A stretch of DNA of 38,441 bases from DASZXJ01 sp035545895 (GCA_035545895.1 DASZXJ010000219.1:1-38441), one strand, 5' to 3'. Positions 9,807 through 19,797 are shown, counted from the first letter of the stretch. The notes: generated by a model from the sequence alone, not told the origin. Numbers and translations: made by a program.

Positions 9807-12246
9807 ATGAGACGACGCGAATTCCTTGAAATGGGTTTGAGCGCGGCGGCGCTGGCATTGATTCCTTCCCGGGCCATCGCTCAGTCCGTAAAGGGTGTCG
9901 AAGGCGTTCAACCCCCGAGCACTTTGCCCACAGGATCAACGGCACTGAAATCGGCCCGCGGCGGCTGGCGCGCTGAGATCGCCCCAAACGGCGCCATTCG
10001 ACACATCCAGTTTACTTTTGCCGATGTTCGCGAGATCGTGCCCTGGAATACCGGGGATCACTTCGGTCCCACATGGGAGGGAGTGAATTTGAGCCCCATG
10101 CCAGGCACCGATTTCGGTTTTGCGGGCACGAAGGATGGAATCAGCTATGCAATTCTCTATGGCGATGATAATGGCCGCTTCACCATAACGGCCCGCGTAA
10201 AAAACGAGGGAACCACCGCGTTTCGTCCCGAGCGCGCCCGCCTGCGGCTGGGCATCGACAATGCGATGAACGATTATCGCGATGGAATGAAGTCTTCTTT
10301 CCCACCTTGCTGCGCGCTGAGAAGACCCACTTCTGGGGCTACTTCATGAACCCGAACGGGCGGGTTCTCGCGATCGCCTCTCCCGATCCGCTGGCCTCCT
10401 GGGCCATCGAGTATGTCGGGCTCAGCCACCTTGTCACCACGACCAGTTTGGACCCGCTCCACACCCTTCCGTTGCCGCCGCGACATCCTCAGGACCTGGC
10501 GGAGTTGAAACCCGGCGAGACGCGCGAATGGCGCATCGTCCTTGCCCCCTGTCCAACCAACACGATGTCCCGGCTGCGCTGGCTCCGCTTTGCAATGCGC
10601 CGATGCTTCAGCTCGAACGCACGACCCTGGCGCCCGCGGAAACCGCCACGATCACCGCACTGCATTCAGGGACGTCCAAACTTTCGTGCACCGCTCCAAA
10701 CGGGGAATCTGTCACCGTGGACGCCGGTGGACCGAACACGTGGTTTTTCAAAGCGCCGGATCATCCCGGCCTTTACACATTCCAGGCGACGGCCAATGGA
10801 AGAAGTAGCGAAGCGTCGATCTTCGTCCGCAAGCCATGGTCGTGGTATCTCCAGCAAGCTCGTCGTGAAGCGCTGCGCATTCCTCAAAAGGCAGGCACTC
10901 ACCGCGAAATGTGGCTTGGGTTTTTCTCGATGTACCTGGCCCAGTCATTCTTTGCCCGACGCGGAGCTTCACGCCCGAGCCGAAAGCCAGTTCGCTCCGT
11001 TCCTGGAAGTTACGCTGAATCGAACAACAGCCAAGCTGAAGGGCACCAAGGCCCAGACGTGGCCCGAGCGCCCCCAGAATAATTCCTGGATGATCGGGCT
11101 TCTCACGGATCGTTATCAGGTGACGAAAAACCCGGATGATCTCGATCTGGCCGCGCGTTTCGCTGACAACTTCATCAGGGATTTCCAGCAGGCGGACGGT
11201 TCGTTCAAAGGCTACTCCGCGCTCACGCAGGGAAATTGGTTCCTGCTGGACTTGGCGGCCTGCGAACAGCCGCTGATCGACCAGAATCCCAAATGGAGCG
11301 GAAGCCGCGAACGCCTGTTGGCCGCCGCACGGCGGTCGGCTGAAGACATGGTCGCCAAGAAAGACAATGTTCAAACTGAAGGACAACGTGTTTTCGAAGA
11401 CACCATGATTGGCGCAGCCGTAACTCTCCTTAGCCTTTCGGCCCTCAATGAGCCGGACCCCTTAAACCGCCAACGCTATGTTGATGCCGCCAAACTCATG
11501 TATGCCAAGCACGCATGTCTTCGGCAGGAAATTGTTCCCGATGCGCGCGTCAGGGGCGGATCTCTGCGGTTCTGGGAATCTCAATACGATGTGCTCATGA
11601 AGCCCAATATGATGAACTCGCCTCATGGCTGGACCAGCCGCAACTCTCCAGGCTTGCTGTTCCTCTATCTGCTCACCGGCGAAGAGCGATACCTCGCCGA
11701 TTTCATGGATACCGTGGGCAGTTGCATCCAGATGATCGAGACCGAGACAGGCACACTCAGATGGGCCTTTATACCAGACCCGTTCATCAAGGCAGACGTA
11801 TTTGAGCCTGATCCTGAAAAGCCTGGCCAAGGCCGTTATGTCTCTAAGACTCTTGGCGAAGCCTATATTATATACCGATGATCGGTGATTGGTGGCACGT
11901 CGCCCCCGGCCAATACGCGCAAGGAACCCACAGCCCGGGTTGGAGCTGTGACAACGATGTCCATGAACATTTTCGCGTGATGGCCAAGTGCGTTCTGCCG
12001 AACGCCTTCGTTCTTGAGCGAGAGGATGGCGCGCTTAAAACCTGGAACTGTGCAGCCACGCGCGTCGGAGATGTGCTACGCATTGCACCCGCCGAAGATT
12101 GCGTCAGCCGCGTTCATCTCAACCTGCATAAACGCCAGCAGGTCGAAGTGGCCTTTGCCTCAGGATCGCGCTTCTCCGGCGATTGCTCCGGCATGAGCTG
12201 GATTGGTCCCGGCGGCGAACCCCCAAGCTTGCGGCAGGGTAAGTAA
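9807..12246 (+). pseudogene. Tat-exported alpha/alpha-barrel-like protein broken by four frameshifts
   Basis: The reading starts at an ATG with upstream AGGCGGAGA and a twin-arginine signal (MRRREFLEMGLSAAALAL), so the ancestral protein was exported folded. Sensible protein sequence then moves between frames: frame 3 to about 10290 (beta-rich domain), frame 2 to about 10550, frame 1 to about 10955, frame 2 to about 11870 and frame 1 to the stop at 12244-12246. The pieces join smoothly, for example FFPTLLRAEKTHFWGYF and YLAQSFFPDAELHARAESQF, giving about 810 codons. The C-terminal half (LTDRYQVTKNPDDLDLAARF, TQGNWFLLDLAACEQ, MNSPHGWTSRNSPGLLFLYL) looks like a six-hairpin glycosidase-type helical barrel. 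No family name is certain. Four separate frameshifts in one gene between intact neighbours indicate a pseudogene, though clustered assembly errors cannot be excluded. Confidence 0.75.
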
Positions 12247-12353
12247 ACGAGCTTATTGGCTTTCGCCCTTGCGGATTTGTTCAAGGTTCAGCCGTCAGCC
12301 GCTTCTTCCAAAAAGATGCGAACTTCCGCGCGCCAGAGTCTGCAGGCGCGCGA

Positions 12354-13586
12354 TCATAAGGCGGAAGCGTCAGTTGAAATCGAGCCTCTGTCATATCGTC
12401 GATAATCCGAGGGTGTTTTGCCGGCGATACGAAGGAAAACCAGGCGGAATCGCTGCAAACTGCTGAACCCGCAGGTGCTCGCAATTGCTGAAAGTTTCAG
12501 TCCCCGGCGATCCGCCAGCAGGTGCCTCGCAACATCGATCCGGACGGAGTTGATGTAATGGTGCGGACTTCTGCCCAGAGCGGCGCGAAAGCGATACTCG
12601 AATGCCCTTCGAGAAAGCGGCACATGATTCATGAGATCCTTCATGCCAAAATTCTCATGGATATGGTCTCGGATGTAATGAACAGCGTTATGAATGACTG
12701 GATCGTCAATCGCCACGGTTGCAGTGGAGCCTCGTTGAACGATGCCGTCCGGCGGAACAAGTACAAGTCGTGGCACCCGCGTACGCCGCGTCGTCATGCC
12801 TTTGCGCATCAGTCTCGCGAGCATCGCGGCGGCTTGGACGCCTACTTCATGGTCGTTGCGGGAAACCGACGTCAAAGGCGGGTCGTTAAACTCGGCGAAC
12901 ACGGGATCGTTGTCCACACCAATGACCGCGACCTGCTCGGGCACCTTCAAGCCGAGAGAGCGGCACGCTTCCAGGACCATGCCGGCACGCAGATCGGTGC
13001 TGGCCATGATTCCGACCGGAGGATGCAACGATCGGAGCCACGTTTCGAGCTGTCGCTGTTGATCGCGCCAACGACCGCGCGCCCTCGCGCCGGACGTGGC
13101 TTCGCAGACCTGGCACGAACCGCCTGCAGTCAGTACGGTTTGGCGGAAACCGTCGCGACGGAGCTGGCTATACCAGAGTCCAGCCGCTCCGTAATAGCCG
13201 AATCGCCTGAACCGCCGATCGAGCAGGTGCCGCGCTGCCAATTCACCGATTTTACCATGATCGACCACGACCGTCAGCAGTCCCGTACCCGGCAGGTGCG
13301 ATGCCAGGTTGACCGCCGGAAAACGAAGTCGCCGCGCAGCCCGCGCGTCGCTTTCCGTTACAATCAGCACGAACGCACCGTCTCCCGACCAGTGTCTTAA
13401 CCACTCGACGGAGGTTCCCAAGGCTTCCGGCAAACGCGTAAACGCCCATCCGCCCTCTTGCCGGGCATAATCGGTAATGCCGTGCAAGAGTCGCTCAAGG
13501 AAAGGAAGTCCCTGTGGCACTGCCAGCGCGACGCGCAGTTTTTTAGCACGTCCGGACATCAGAGATTTCGCCGCGTTATGGGCCAT
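12354..13586 (-). CDS. XylR-type transcriptional regulator (LacI-like sensor plus AraC helix-turn-helix)
   Basis: A 410-residue protein with a periplasmic-binding-protein-like sensor domain (about 17-285: VALAVPQGLPFLERLLHGI near the start, then GIMASTDLRAGMVLEACRSL and VAVIGVDNDPVFAEFNDPPL) and a C-terminal AraC-type DNA-binding domain (about 305-400: MKDLMNHVPLSRRAFEYRFR, then LSAIASTCGFSSLQRFRLVF). This order is that of XylR, the E. coli xylose regulator, and of many planctomycete homologues. It lies divergently from the CE15 gene and tail-to-tail with the broken Tat protein. The start is uncertain (13586 or ATG at 13556); neither has a clear Shine-Dalgarno. A TTGCGCAA palindrome (13602-13609) lies 16 bp upstream and might be an operator. 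The inducer is unknown, probably a pentose or uronate-derived sugar. Confidence 0.88.
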   Translation of the reverse strand: MAHNAAKSLMSGRAKKLRVALAVPQGLPFLERLLHGITDYARQEGGWAFTRLPEALGTSVEWLRHWSGDGAFVLIVTESDARAARRLRFPAVNLASHLPGTGLLTVVVDHGKIGELAARHLLDRRFRRFGYYGAAGLWYSQLRRDGFRQTVLTAGGSCQVCEATSGARARGRWRDQQRQLETWLRSLHPPVGIMASTDLRAGMVLEACRSLGLKVPEQVAVIGVDNDPVFAEFNDPPLTSVSRNDHEVGVQAAAMLARLMRKGMTTRRTRVPRLVLVPPDGIVQRGSTATVAIDDPVIHNAVHYIRDHIHENFGMKDLMNHVPLSRRAFEYRFRAALGRSPHHYINSVRIDVARHLLADRRGLKLSAIASTCGFSSLQRFRLVFLRIAGKTPSDYRRYDRGSISTDASAL

Positions 13587-13895
13587 CTAAATAAAAAGGC
13601 GTTGCGCAAAACAACCTATAATCTGCGCTAAAAGACGCATCACCGCAACCTCAATATATTTAGAATCTGTGACACGTGACATGGGCTTTCAGCCCATGTC
13701 ACATTTGGAAATGCACGACTGCCCTTATAGAGTCATCGCTCGGAACCATGAGACCGCTAAGGGCGGTGAGGCGGCGTTTATGTCACGCGCCTGTTCGTTA
13801 ATCACAAGGTTCGCGCAAGAGGTTATCGTAAGTGACATCCGTATGGCCGGCATACTGATGCAAATTCCATATCGGCTCTTGAGATTGAGAGATTC
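13587..13895. other. Divergent intergenic region between xylR-like and CE15 genes
   Basis: About 310 bp without a supported gene. It contains the TTGCGCAA palindrome at 13602-13609, a TATAAT-like word at 13617-13622 without a good -35 box, and the hairpin repeat at 13676-13702. The remaining sequence before the CE15 start shows nothing I can name. Confidence 0.5.
13676..13702. repeat. Perfect 12-bp inverted repeat with 3-nt loop
   Basis: GTGACATGGGCT and AGCCCATGTCAC are exact reverse complements separated by TTC. The palindrome is preceded by ACAC (giving a CACGTG word across its left edge), resembling the CACGTG-flanked hairpin at 33102-33120. No T-run follows, so it is more like a dispersed REP-type palindrome than a terminator. 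Confidence 0.75.
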
Positions 13896-15323
13896 ATGTC
13901 CATCAAAACACACGAGGTAATTCGGTACGGTGTTTTTGGCGTCGTTTTGGCAACCGTCCTGGCAAGAAGTCTCCAGGCCCAGTCCACTGCGACCGAGTTG
14001 CCTCCGCCAGTCCAGATGTCGGCAGTGGATGACATCAAGCGACTGGCGGCACTCGTGAATGTCGAGCCGATCCTCACACGGCCATCGTACAAATATGACG
14101 AAGCCACGGCCAATCCCTTCCCGAATCTGCCTGACCCGCTGCTTCTGAAGAATGGTCAGAAGGTGACGGACGCGCAGACCTGGTGGGACAAGCGCCGGCC
14201 GGAAATCCTGGAAGACTTCGAGCAGGAGGTGTATGGCCACACCCCCAGGAACGTGCCGAAAGTAACATGGGAAGTGACATCCACCACCGAGGGCAAGAAC
14301 GGCGATGTGCCGATCGTAACAAAGACTCTCGTCGGGCACGTCGATAACTCGAGCTATCCTTTGGTGACGGTGAACATTCAGGCGGTTCTCATCACGCCCG
14401 CTAACGCAGCGGGTCCGGTGCCGGTGATGATTCAGTTCAGCGGGTTCGGGTTCGGTTTCCCTGGCGGGCGCGGGCCGGCGTCGGGTCCGACACTCGGCCG
14501 GGGCCGCGGCGCCGCGACGAATCCCGCTCTTGCGCGCGGCCGGGGGCCGGCTTCGGCGCCAGGATTGGGACTGCCACCCGGCCCGACATGGCAGCAGCAG
14601 TTGCTCGCCAAGGGATGGGGATACGCGCTTCTCAACACAGCCAGCGTCCAGGCGGACAATGGCGCGGGTCTCACGCAAGGCATCATCGGCCTGGCCAATA
14701 AAGGTCAACCGCGAAAGGCTGATGACTGGGGCGTCCTGGCGGCCTGGGCATGGGGCGCCAGCCGCGTGCTCGACTATTTGGAAACCGACCGGGCCGTCGA
14801 TGCCAAAAAGGTGGGGCTTGAAGGCCACTCCCGCTGGGGCAAGGCCACGATTGTGGGGATGGCTTTCGATCAGCGTTTCGCGATCGCCTACGTCAGCTCG
14901 TCCGGCGAGGGGGGCGCACGCCTGCATCGCCGCGATTACGGCCAGCCACTGGATGCCGTCACCATTCCCGAAGAATATCATTGGATGGCCGGCAATTTCC
15001 TCAAGTATTCCCATCGCCATTGGGACCAGTTGCCGGTCGATTCTCACGAGCTTATTGCCCTGTGCGCACCACGGCCGGTGCTGATTACCGGCGGCACTTA
15101 CCAGGACCGCGGGGTGGATGCCAAGGGCATGTTCCTCGCCGCTGTCGCTGCCGGACCCGTCTACAAGCTGCTGGGCAAGAATGGTCTCGGCACGACCGAA
15201 ATGCCCCAGCCGAACGTCGCATTGATTGATGGCGATGTCGCCTTTCGCCAACATGAAGGCGGCCACAGCGATGCATTTGACTGGCCGACATTCATTGAAT
15301 TTGCCTCTCGTTATTTCAAGTAG
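13896..15323 (+). CDS. Glucuronoyl-esterase-like (CE15) secreted alpha/beta hydrolase
   Basis: A 475-residue protein with a hydrophobic export signal (about 10-29, ending RSLQAQS). The alpha/beta-hydrolase core carries the CE15-type nucleophile elbow GHSRWGK (Ser312), the following SSSGEGGARLHRR block with a candidate acid Glu338, and a C-terminal GGHSDAFDWPTFIEF supplying the catalytic His457. CE15 enzymes cleave ester bonds between lignin and 4-O-methyl-glucuronate on xylan; bacterial members may act on other uronate esters. A Gly/Arg/Pro/Ala-rich loop (about 183-230) containing GRGPAS, GRGRGAA and RGRGPAS replaces the usual loop after the second core strand. The start ATG has only a weak GAGA-type ribosome site. 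The gene is divergent from the XylR-like regulator and followed 42 bp later by a DUF2264 gene, consistent with a polysaccharide-degradation unit. Confidence 0.85.
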   Translation: MSIKTHEVIRYGVFGVVLATVLARSLQAQSTATELPPPVQMSAVDDIKRLAALVNVEPILTRPSYKYDEATANPFPNLPDPLLLKNGQKVTDAQTWWDKRRPEILEDFEQEVYGHTPRNVPKVTWEVTSTTEGKNGDVPIVTKTLVGHVDNSSYPLVTVNIQAVLITPANAAGPVPVMIQFSGFGFGFPGGRGPASGPTLGRGRGAATNPALARGRGPASAPGLGLPPGPTWQQQLLAKGWGYALLNTASVQADNGAGLTQGIIGLANKGQPRKADDWGVLAAWAWGASRVLDYLETDRAVDAKKVGLEGHSRWGKATIVGMAFDQRFAIAYVSSSGEGGARLHRRDYGQPLDAVTIPEEYHWMAGNFLKYSHRHWDQLPVDSHELIALCAPRPVLITGGTYQDRGVDAKGMFLAAVAAGPVYKLLGKNGLGTTEMPQPNVALIDGDVAFRQHEGGHSDAFDWPTFIEFASRYFK

Positions 15324-15365
15324 AATGGCTGAGCGAAATTGGCATGAAGCTCCCTGCGATTGTCC

Positions 15366-17420
15366 ATGAAGAACGCGTTTCGAATAACCTCGCCCGATTT
15401 TGAGCTCAGCCCGTTCACGGGAATGAGCAGGAAGCACTACGTCGAATTGGCCAGATACCTGCTGGGCCGCGCATTCAAACATGTGCCGACCATCGACACG
15501 CCCATGTGCTTTCCTCGCGTGGAGGGGAAGACCTATCCTCAGCCCAATGCGCCGGCATGGCGGTGGCGGTCGTTTGAATTTGAATCACTCGAACGGACGA
15601 TGACCCTGGCTGCGCCGCTCATGCACGTCGAGCCGGAAGTCGCCATCAACGGGATCAAACTCAGGGATTATTATTGCCGGCAATTATACAACGCGTTCAC
15701 GCCGGGGCATGCCAATTCCCTGCCTTTGCCGGAGGAATTGCCGGATTCGACCTATCAATTCACGTGCGAATTCGGCGGACTGTTCAAGACGTTGCTTCTC
15801 CTGCCGGACGTGGTTTGGCCTCATTTTACGAAACAACAGAAAGACGAGATGGCCAAAACCATCTCCAAGTGGGCTCATCATCGCACCACACAGAACAATT
15901 GGCGGATTTTCAATATTGTCGCCCTGTCTTTTCTGAAGAAACACGGTCACGCCATTGATGATGAACTGCTTAAAAGTCACTTGCTCTGGGTGACCTCTTA
16001 TCACTCCGGTGAGGGCTGGTATCTGGAGCAGACATATAACTACTACACCATCAGCCTCTTCGTCGTGTACGGAACGATCTGGAACCGGATGTTCGGGGAT
16101 GAGCATTACCCGCGGATTGCCGCCGCGATCGAGAAGTCGGCGCAGGAGATGATGAAGACGTACACCCGTTTCTTCGGCCGGGACGGTTACGTCAATATGT
16201 GGGCGCGGAGCATCTGTTATCGCACATGGATTTCGGGTGGGTTTCCGGTCTCGTTCATGCTCAAAACCACTTCGCCGCTTGATCCGGGTTTTGCTCGGCG
16301 GCTCTGTTCGGGGTCGTTACTTCAATTCGTCACACGCGAGGAGTTTTATCATAACGACGTGCCGAGCCTCGGCTTTTACGGGCACAAGGAATACGTCCTG
16401 CAAAGTTATAGCTGCCCCGGCAGTCCGTTCCTGATGTTTCTGCCGTTCATTGCCTTGGCGTTGCCGGATGATTCGCCCTTCTGGACCACGCGGGAAAACG
16501 AAGGGTTCTGGCCAAAGCTCGGCGGACGCTCTGAACGGGTCTTGTTGGAAAAGCCGGGGCTGGCGCTGGTGAATCACGGAAAATCCGGAACGTCGGAAAT
16601 CCTGCCGGGCAAGGTCTATTACGACGATCACAATTATTCGAAACTGGCTTACAACACGCATTTCCCCTGGGAGGATCACAATCCCGCCGGCGGAACGTCG
16701 ATGGAGTATAGCTTTAAGAGCCTCGATCCCCGGGACGTGCGCGGCGATGACATCAACTTTTATCTCACGGGCAAAACGCTGCAGAATGACGCTGAGAAAA
16801 ATGCGGGCTTCACAACCTCACAGAGCATTCTTTACAACGGCGTGCATGGCGGCGTGCTTTATCGGCAGGTAATCATGCGCAAGCCGCCGAACAATGGAAT
16901 TGGCTATATCATTGATCTGGCCGATATCACGATTCCCGGCGGGGTTATCCGAGTCGATCGATCACGGCTGGCGTTTGAGTATGAGTTGACCCTTGGGCAT
17001 TTCGGACTGCCGCATTTGGGCGGAGGCAAAGCCCAGGTCAATCAGTTCAGCGACAAGGTCCGGCAGGTCATCACGGCATCGATTCCCGGGCGGAAGGTCG
17101 CGTTAATCGTTTATCACGGCTGGGATGGGCTCAAGCACATGGTCCACACCAATCGCAACGCCGAAGCCGATGAAAGCACCGTTATTTTCGCTCAAAAGAA
17201 GCGGATCACCAAAAACCCGCCGATGGAACTGATGATTACCGTCATGTTGCACAAGACGGACGATGCCGGCTGGACTGATGACGAGCTTTCCCCGATCAAA
17301 GACTTGGAGATTCGCGAAATGATGCCCTCCGGCTCGCCGCTGGGCGCGATAATCACGCTATACGATGGTACGAAGTACGAAGTGGACTTCGCCGATATTG
17401 ATGGAAACCGTACGTGTTGA
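15366..17420 (+). CDS. DUF2264 domain protein, probable exo-acting glycosidase
   Basis: A protein of 684 residues with the features I associate with DUF2264: an N-terminal alpha/alpha-barrel-like region (about 15-400: RTTQNNWRIFNIVALSFLKK, EGWYLEQTYNYYTISLF, YVNMWARSICYRTWISGGFP) and a C-terminal beta-sandwich (about 420-680). Bacteroides members of this family have been linked with beta-glucuronidase activity (GH154 as I recall), which would suit the CE15 neighbour acting on uronates; this assignment is inference. No signal peptide is evident, suggesting a cytoplasmic enzyme. I chose the ATG at 15366 (a TTG at 15360 is also in frame); no clear Shine-Dalgarno precedes it, and coupling to the CE15 gene 42 bp upstream is possible. 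The frame is intact. Confidence 0.8.
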   Translation: MKNAFRITSPDFELSPFTGMSRKHYVELARYLLGRAFKHVPTIDTPMCFPRVEGKTYPQPNAPAWRWRSFEFESLERTMTLAAPLMHVEPEVAINGIKLRDYYCRQLYNAFTPGHANSLPLPEELPDSTYQFTCEFGGLFKTLLLLPDVVWPHFTKQQKDEMAKTISKWAHHRTTQNNWRIFNIVALSFLKKHGHAIDDELLKSHLLWVTSYHSGEGWYLEQTYNYYTISLFVVYGTIWNRMFGDEHYPRIAAAIEKSAQEMMKTYTRFFGRDGYVNMWARSICYRTWISGGFPVSFMLKTTSPLDPGFARRLCSGSLLQFVTREEFYHNDVPSLGFYGHKEYVLQSYSCPGSPFLMFLPFIALALPDDSPFWTTRENEGFWPKLGGRSERVLLEKPGLALVNHGKSGTSEILPGKVYYDDHNYSKLAYNTHFPWEDHNPAGGTSMEYSFKSLDPRDVRGDDINFYLTGKTLQNDAEKNAGFTTSQSILYNGVHGGVLYRQVIMRKPPNNGIGYIIDLADITIPGGVIRVDRSRLAFEYELTLGHFGLPHLGGGKAQVNQFSDKVRQVITASIPGRKVALIVYHGWDGLKHMVHTNRNAEADESTVIFAQKKRITKNPPMELMITVMLHKTDDAGWTDDELSPIKDLEIREMMPSGSPLGAIITLYDGTKYEVDFADIDGNRTC

Positions 17421-17498
17421 AAATCCGTAGGAGCGTTGCTTCTGCCCTTGGCAAATTGCGGATCAATAGGTGATGGTTATTGGATCGCTCGGCGGGCT

Positions 17499-18508
17499 TC
17501 AGGCGGTGGGATGCCCTCCGGTGATGCCGTTGATTTCGCCGCTGATGAAGCTGGATTCCTGACTAGCGAGCAACACATAGGTAGCCGCCAGTTCCGCGGG
17601 CTGCCCAGGGCGCTTAAAGGGTGTATCCGCGCCGAACTTTTCAAGCTTCTCCTCCGACTGCCCGCCGCTGGGTTGCAGGGTGTCCAAATCGGTCCCGGCG
17701 CCACCCCATTGACCCGAATGCCCTTCTCAATGAGCTGCCTGGATAGTCCTTTCACGAAGATCGCGACGGCTCCCTTGGTCATTGCGTAATCCAAAATTCT
17801 GGGTGACGGGTCGTACGCATTGATCGATGTCGTGCAGATAATGGCTGAACCGGGTTTGAGATGTGGAATGGCCGCTTTGGTAATCCAGAACATGGCAAAG
17901 ACGTTGGTTCGGAAGGTTTTTTCGAGCTGGTCGGTGGAGACATCGAGGATCGATTCCTTGTAGACCTGTTTAGCGGCGTTATTGACGAGGATGTCCAATC
18001 CACCGAGCCCTGCAACTGCGTCGGCGACGAGCTTGTTGCAAAATCCTTCATCCTGAATATCGCCGGGCAAAGCTACCGCCCTACGCCCCTCGGCTTTAAT
18101 CAGATCGATCACTTCTTTCGCATCGGGTTCTTCGACAGGAAGATAACCAATAGCGACATCCGCCCCTTCGCGGGCGTACGCAATGGCGGCGGCACGCCCG
18201 ATGCTTGAGTCGCCGCCGGTAATTAGCGCCTTGCGCCCGGCAAGCTTGCCTGAACCTTTGTACGTGGTTTCGCCGTGATCGGGGCGCGGTTCCATTTTCA
18301 TTGCCAAGCCCGGCGGATCCTGGTGCTGTCTCTTAAATGGCGGTTTGGGATACATGTCCAGCGGGTTCTGCATGACTTGGGGATTGTTATTCAGTGGCGC
18401 AGCGCCTACATCGGAGGCAGCGAATGCGCCCAGGATGGGCGTGGCCAGCAGCGTTGATCCGGCTGCCACGACATCGCGTCTGGATGGTTTTGATTGCTTG
18501 GGATCCAT
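17499..18508 (-). pseudogene. YghA-like short-chain dehydrogenase with Tat leader, one frameshift
   Basis: The first 270 residues resemble E. coli YghA, an NADP-dependent aldehyde reductase: ITGGDSSIGRAAAIAYAREG (cofactor loop), LDILVNNAAKQV, the Ser of CTTSINAYD, and the YAMTKGA Tyr/Lys pair. After APGPIWTP the frame drifts into nonsense, while the adjacent frame resumes LQPSGGQSEEKLEKFG, PGQPAELAATYVLLASQESS and INGITGGHPTA, the expected end. One missing C in a CCC run near 17688 explains it, either a real mutation or a sequencing error. A leader with SRRDVVAAGSTLLATPILGA resembles a twin-arginine signal, unusual for a cofactor-dependent SDR. The start ATG has GGAG seven bases upstream. Without repair the product loses the C-terminal part of the fold. 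Confidence 0.8.
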
Positions 18509-18637
18509 GGTTTACTCCAGATAATCAAAACCAACGGTAGGTCGGTGACGCCATGACAGCGCGACGGGATTTTACTGAATAGATCATCAGAAAAAACTGG
18601 ACACGGCAGGGATTACCTTTTGGTTTTATTGCAGCTT

Positions 18638-19546
18638 ATGCTACCCACAATGAACGATATGGGAGTGCTGCTCAGCGAATATCGCCGCTATTCGGAATTG
18701 CTTCGTGGCCGGCTCGGCGCGGTTCGATGGATGGGAATTGAGTCGGAATCGCTGAAGGCGGTGCAGGTCGAACGAGGCATCGTCTATGCGCAGGCCATCA
18801 CCGATCCGCGACAGTACGAGCCGCAAAGCGTCGATCGCCTGATCGAAATTGCATCGTCTCCGCGCCTGGCTGATATGGCGGTGATCGACCGCACCGGACA
18901 CCATCGGCCGATCTATCGCGCGCTTCTGGTTTACTCATGGCTTCGCGCATTTGGATTAATGTACGAAATCCTCCCGCGCAGTGAATTTGGCCGCTGGGAG
19001 GAAGGCTTGCGGCCCTGGTGTGATCTGTTGGAATCCGATCTGGGTGAAATCGACTGGCCAACTGGCGCGATGCCTGCCGGTCGCGGCGCGACGGCAACTC
19101 AGGCCGCCTGGATCGCGCTCGCCCTGCATGCGGCGGGAAAAATCTATATCCGCGACGCCTGGACCGACTTGGCCGGGGACGTGTTCGGCAAACTTTCGCA
19201 CGCTCAAAACCCGGATGGATCATTCCTGCTGGCCGGCGTATCCGACAATCCTGAGTCGCATTGGTTTCATGAGCTGGTTCTTCTCCACGCGGCTTCAAGC
19301 TACGCGGTGCAGGCTGAGGACAAGTTGGTCGCGGCTGCCGTGTTGAAAAATACTCGGTTTCAGCAACAGCAGGTTCAGCCCGATCACGCGACAACCCAGC
19401 CCTGGGGACTATTTGCGTTTGTTTGGAACCCGCGGACGCGGGATTTTGCCGGCCAAATGCTTCATGCCGCCACCATCACCGATTCGACCATCTCTTTAAT
19501 GCTATTGGCCGACGCCTTATACTGCCTCGAACTTTTTCTGAAATGA
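18638..19546 (+). CDS. Hypothetical alpha/alpha-toroid-like protein
   Basis: About 302 residues, helical, without a signal peptide. The middle, WPTGAMPAGRGATATQAAW followed by ALHAAGKIYIRDAW and LSHAQNPDGSFLLAG, looks like the repeated inner/outer helix pairs of alpha/alpha toroids (prenyltransferase, squalene-cyclase or six-hairpin glycosidase type). I cannot assign an activity or a named family. The start is uncertain: in-frame ATGs at 18638, 18650 and 18659 and a TTG at 18620, none with a convincing Shine-Dalgarno. It ends four bases before the Trm112-like gene, so the two are probably co-transcribed. It is divergent from the SDR gene. Confidence 0.6.
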   Translation: MLPTMNDMGVLLSEYRRYSELLRGRLGAVRWMGIESESLKAVQVERGIVYAQAITDPRQYEPQSVDRLIEIASSPRLADMAVIDRTGHHRPIYRALLVYSWLRAFGLMYEILPRSEFGRWEEGLRPWCDLLESDLGEIDWPTGAMPAGRGATATQAAWIALALHAAGKIYIRDAWTDLAGDVFGKLSHAQNPDGSFLLAGVSDNPESHWFHELVLLHAASSYAVQAEDKLVAAAVLKNTRFQQQQVQPDHATTQPWGLFAFVWNPRTRDFAGQMLHAATITDSTISLMLLADALYCLELFLK

Positions 19547-19550
19547 TCAC

Positions 19551-19781
19551 ATGAGTGAACCCGCCAACAACATCGTCGATCCGCAAATTCTTGAAATTCT
19601 CCGCTGCCCGCTGACGCGATCCAAGCTGCGCCAGGAAGGCGCCTGGCTGATTTCCGAGCAAGGAGGATTGCGCTATCCCGTGCGCGATGGCATACCAGTC
19701 ATGCTGATCGAAGAAGCGGAGTTACCGGCAGGTGTGGCATCCTTGGAAGAATTCAAGCGTCAATTTGTCAAGTCGTCCTGA
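19551..19781 (+). CDS. Trm112-like / UPF0434 (YcaR-type) small protein
   Basis: A 76-residue protein with LEILRCPLTRSKLRQEG near the N-terminus and GLRYPVRDGIPVMLIEEA near the C-terminus, the two conserved blocks of the Trm112/YcaR family. Eukaryotic and archaeal Trm112 activates methyltransferases; bacterial YcaR proteins are poorly characterised. Only the first cysteine of the usual zinc-ribbon-like set is present, so metal binding is doubtful. It starts four bases after the preceding stop and is followed 17 bp later by a small membrane protein, suggesting a three-gene unit. Confidence 0.8.
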   Translation: MSEPANNIVDPQILEILRCPLTRSKLRQEGAWLISEQGGLRYPVRDGIPVMLIEEAELPAGVASLEEFKRQFVKSS

Positions 19782-19797
19782 TCGCCCTGCTCAAGCT

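Noticed and set aside
13669..13920. Small open frame upstream of the CE15 gene
   Set aside because: It starts inside the hairpin repeat, overlaps the CE15 start and has no ribosome site or recognisable motif.
13725..15482. Long open frame on the minus strand opposite the CE15 gene
   Set aside because: It is the antisense shadow of the GC-rich CE15 frame; the plus-strand protein has clear catalytic motifs.
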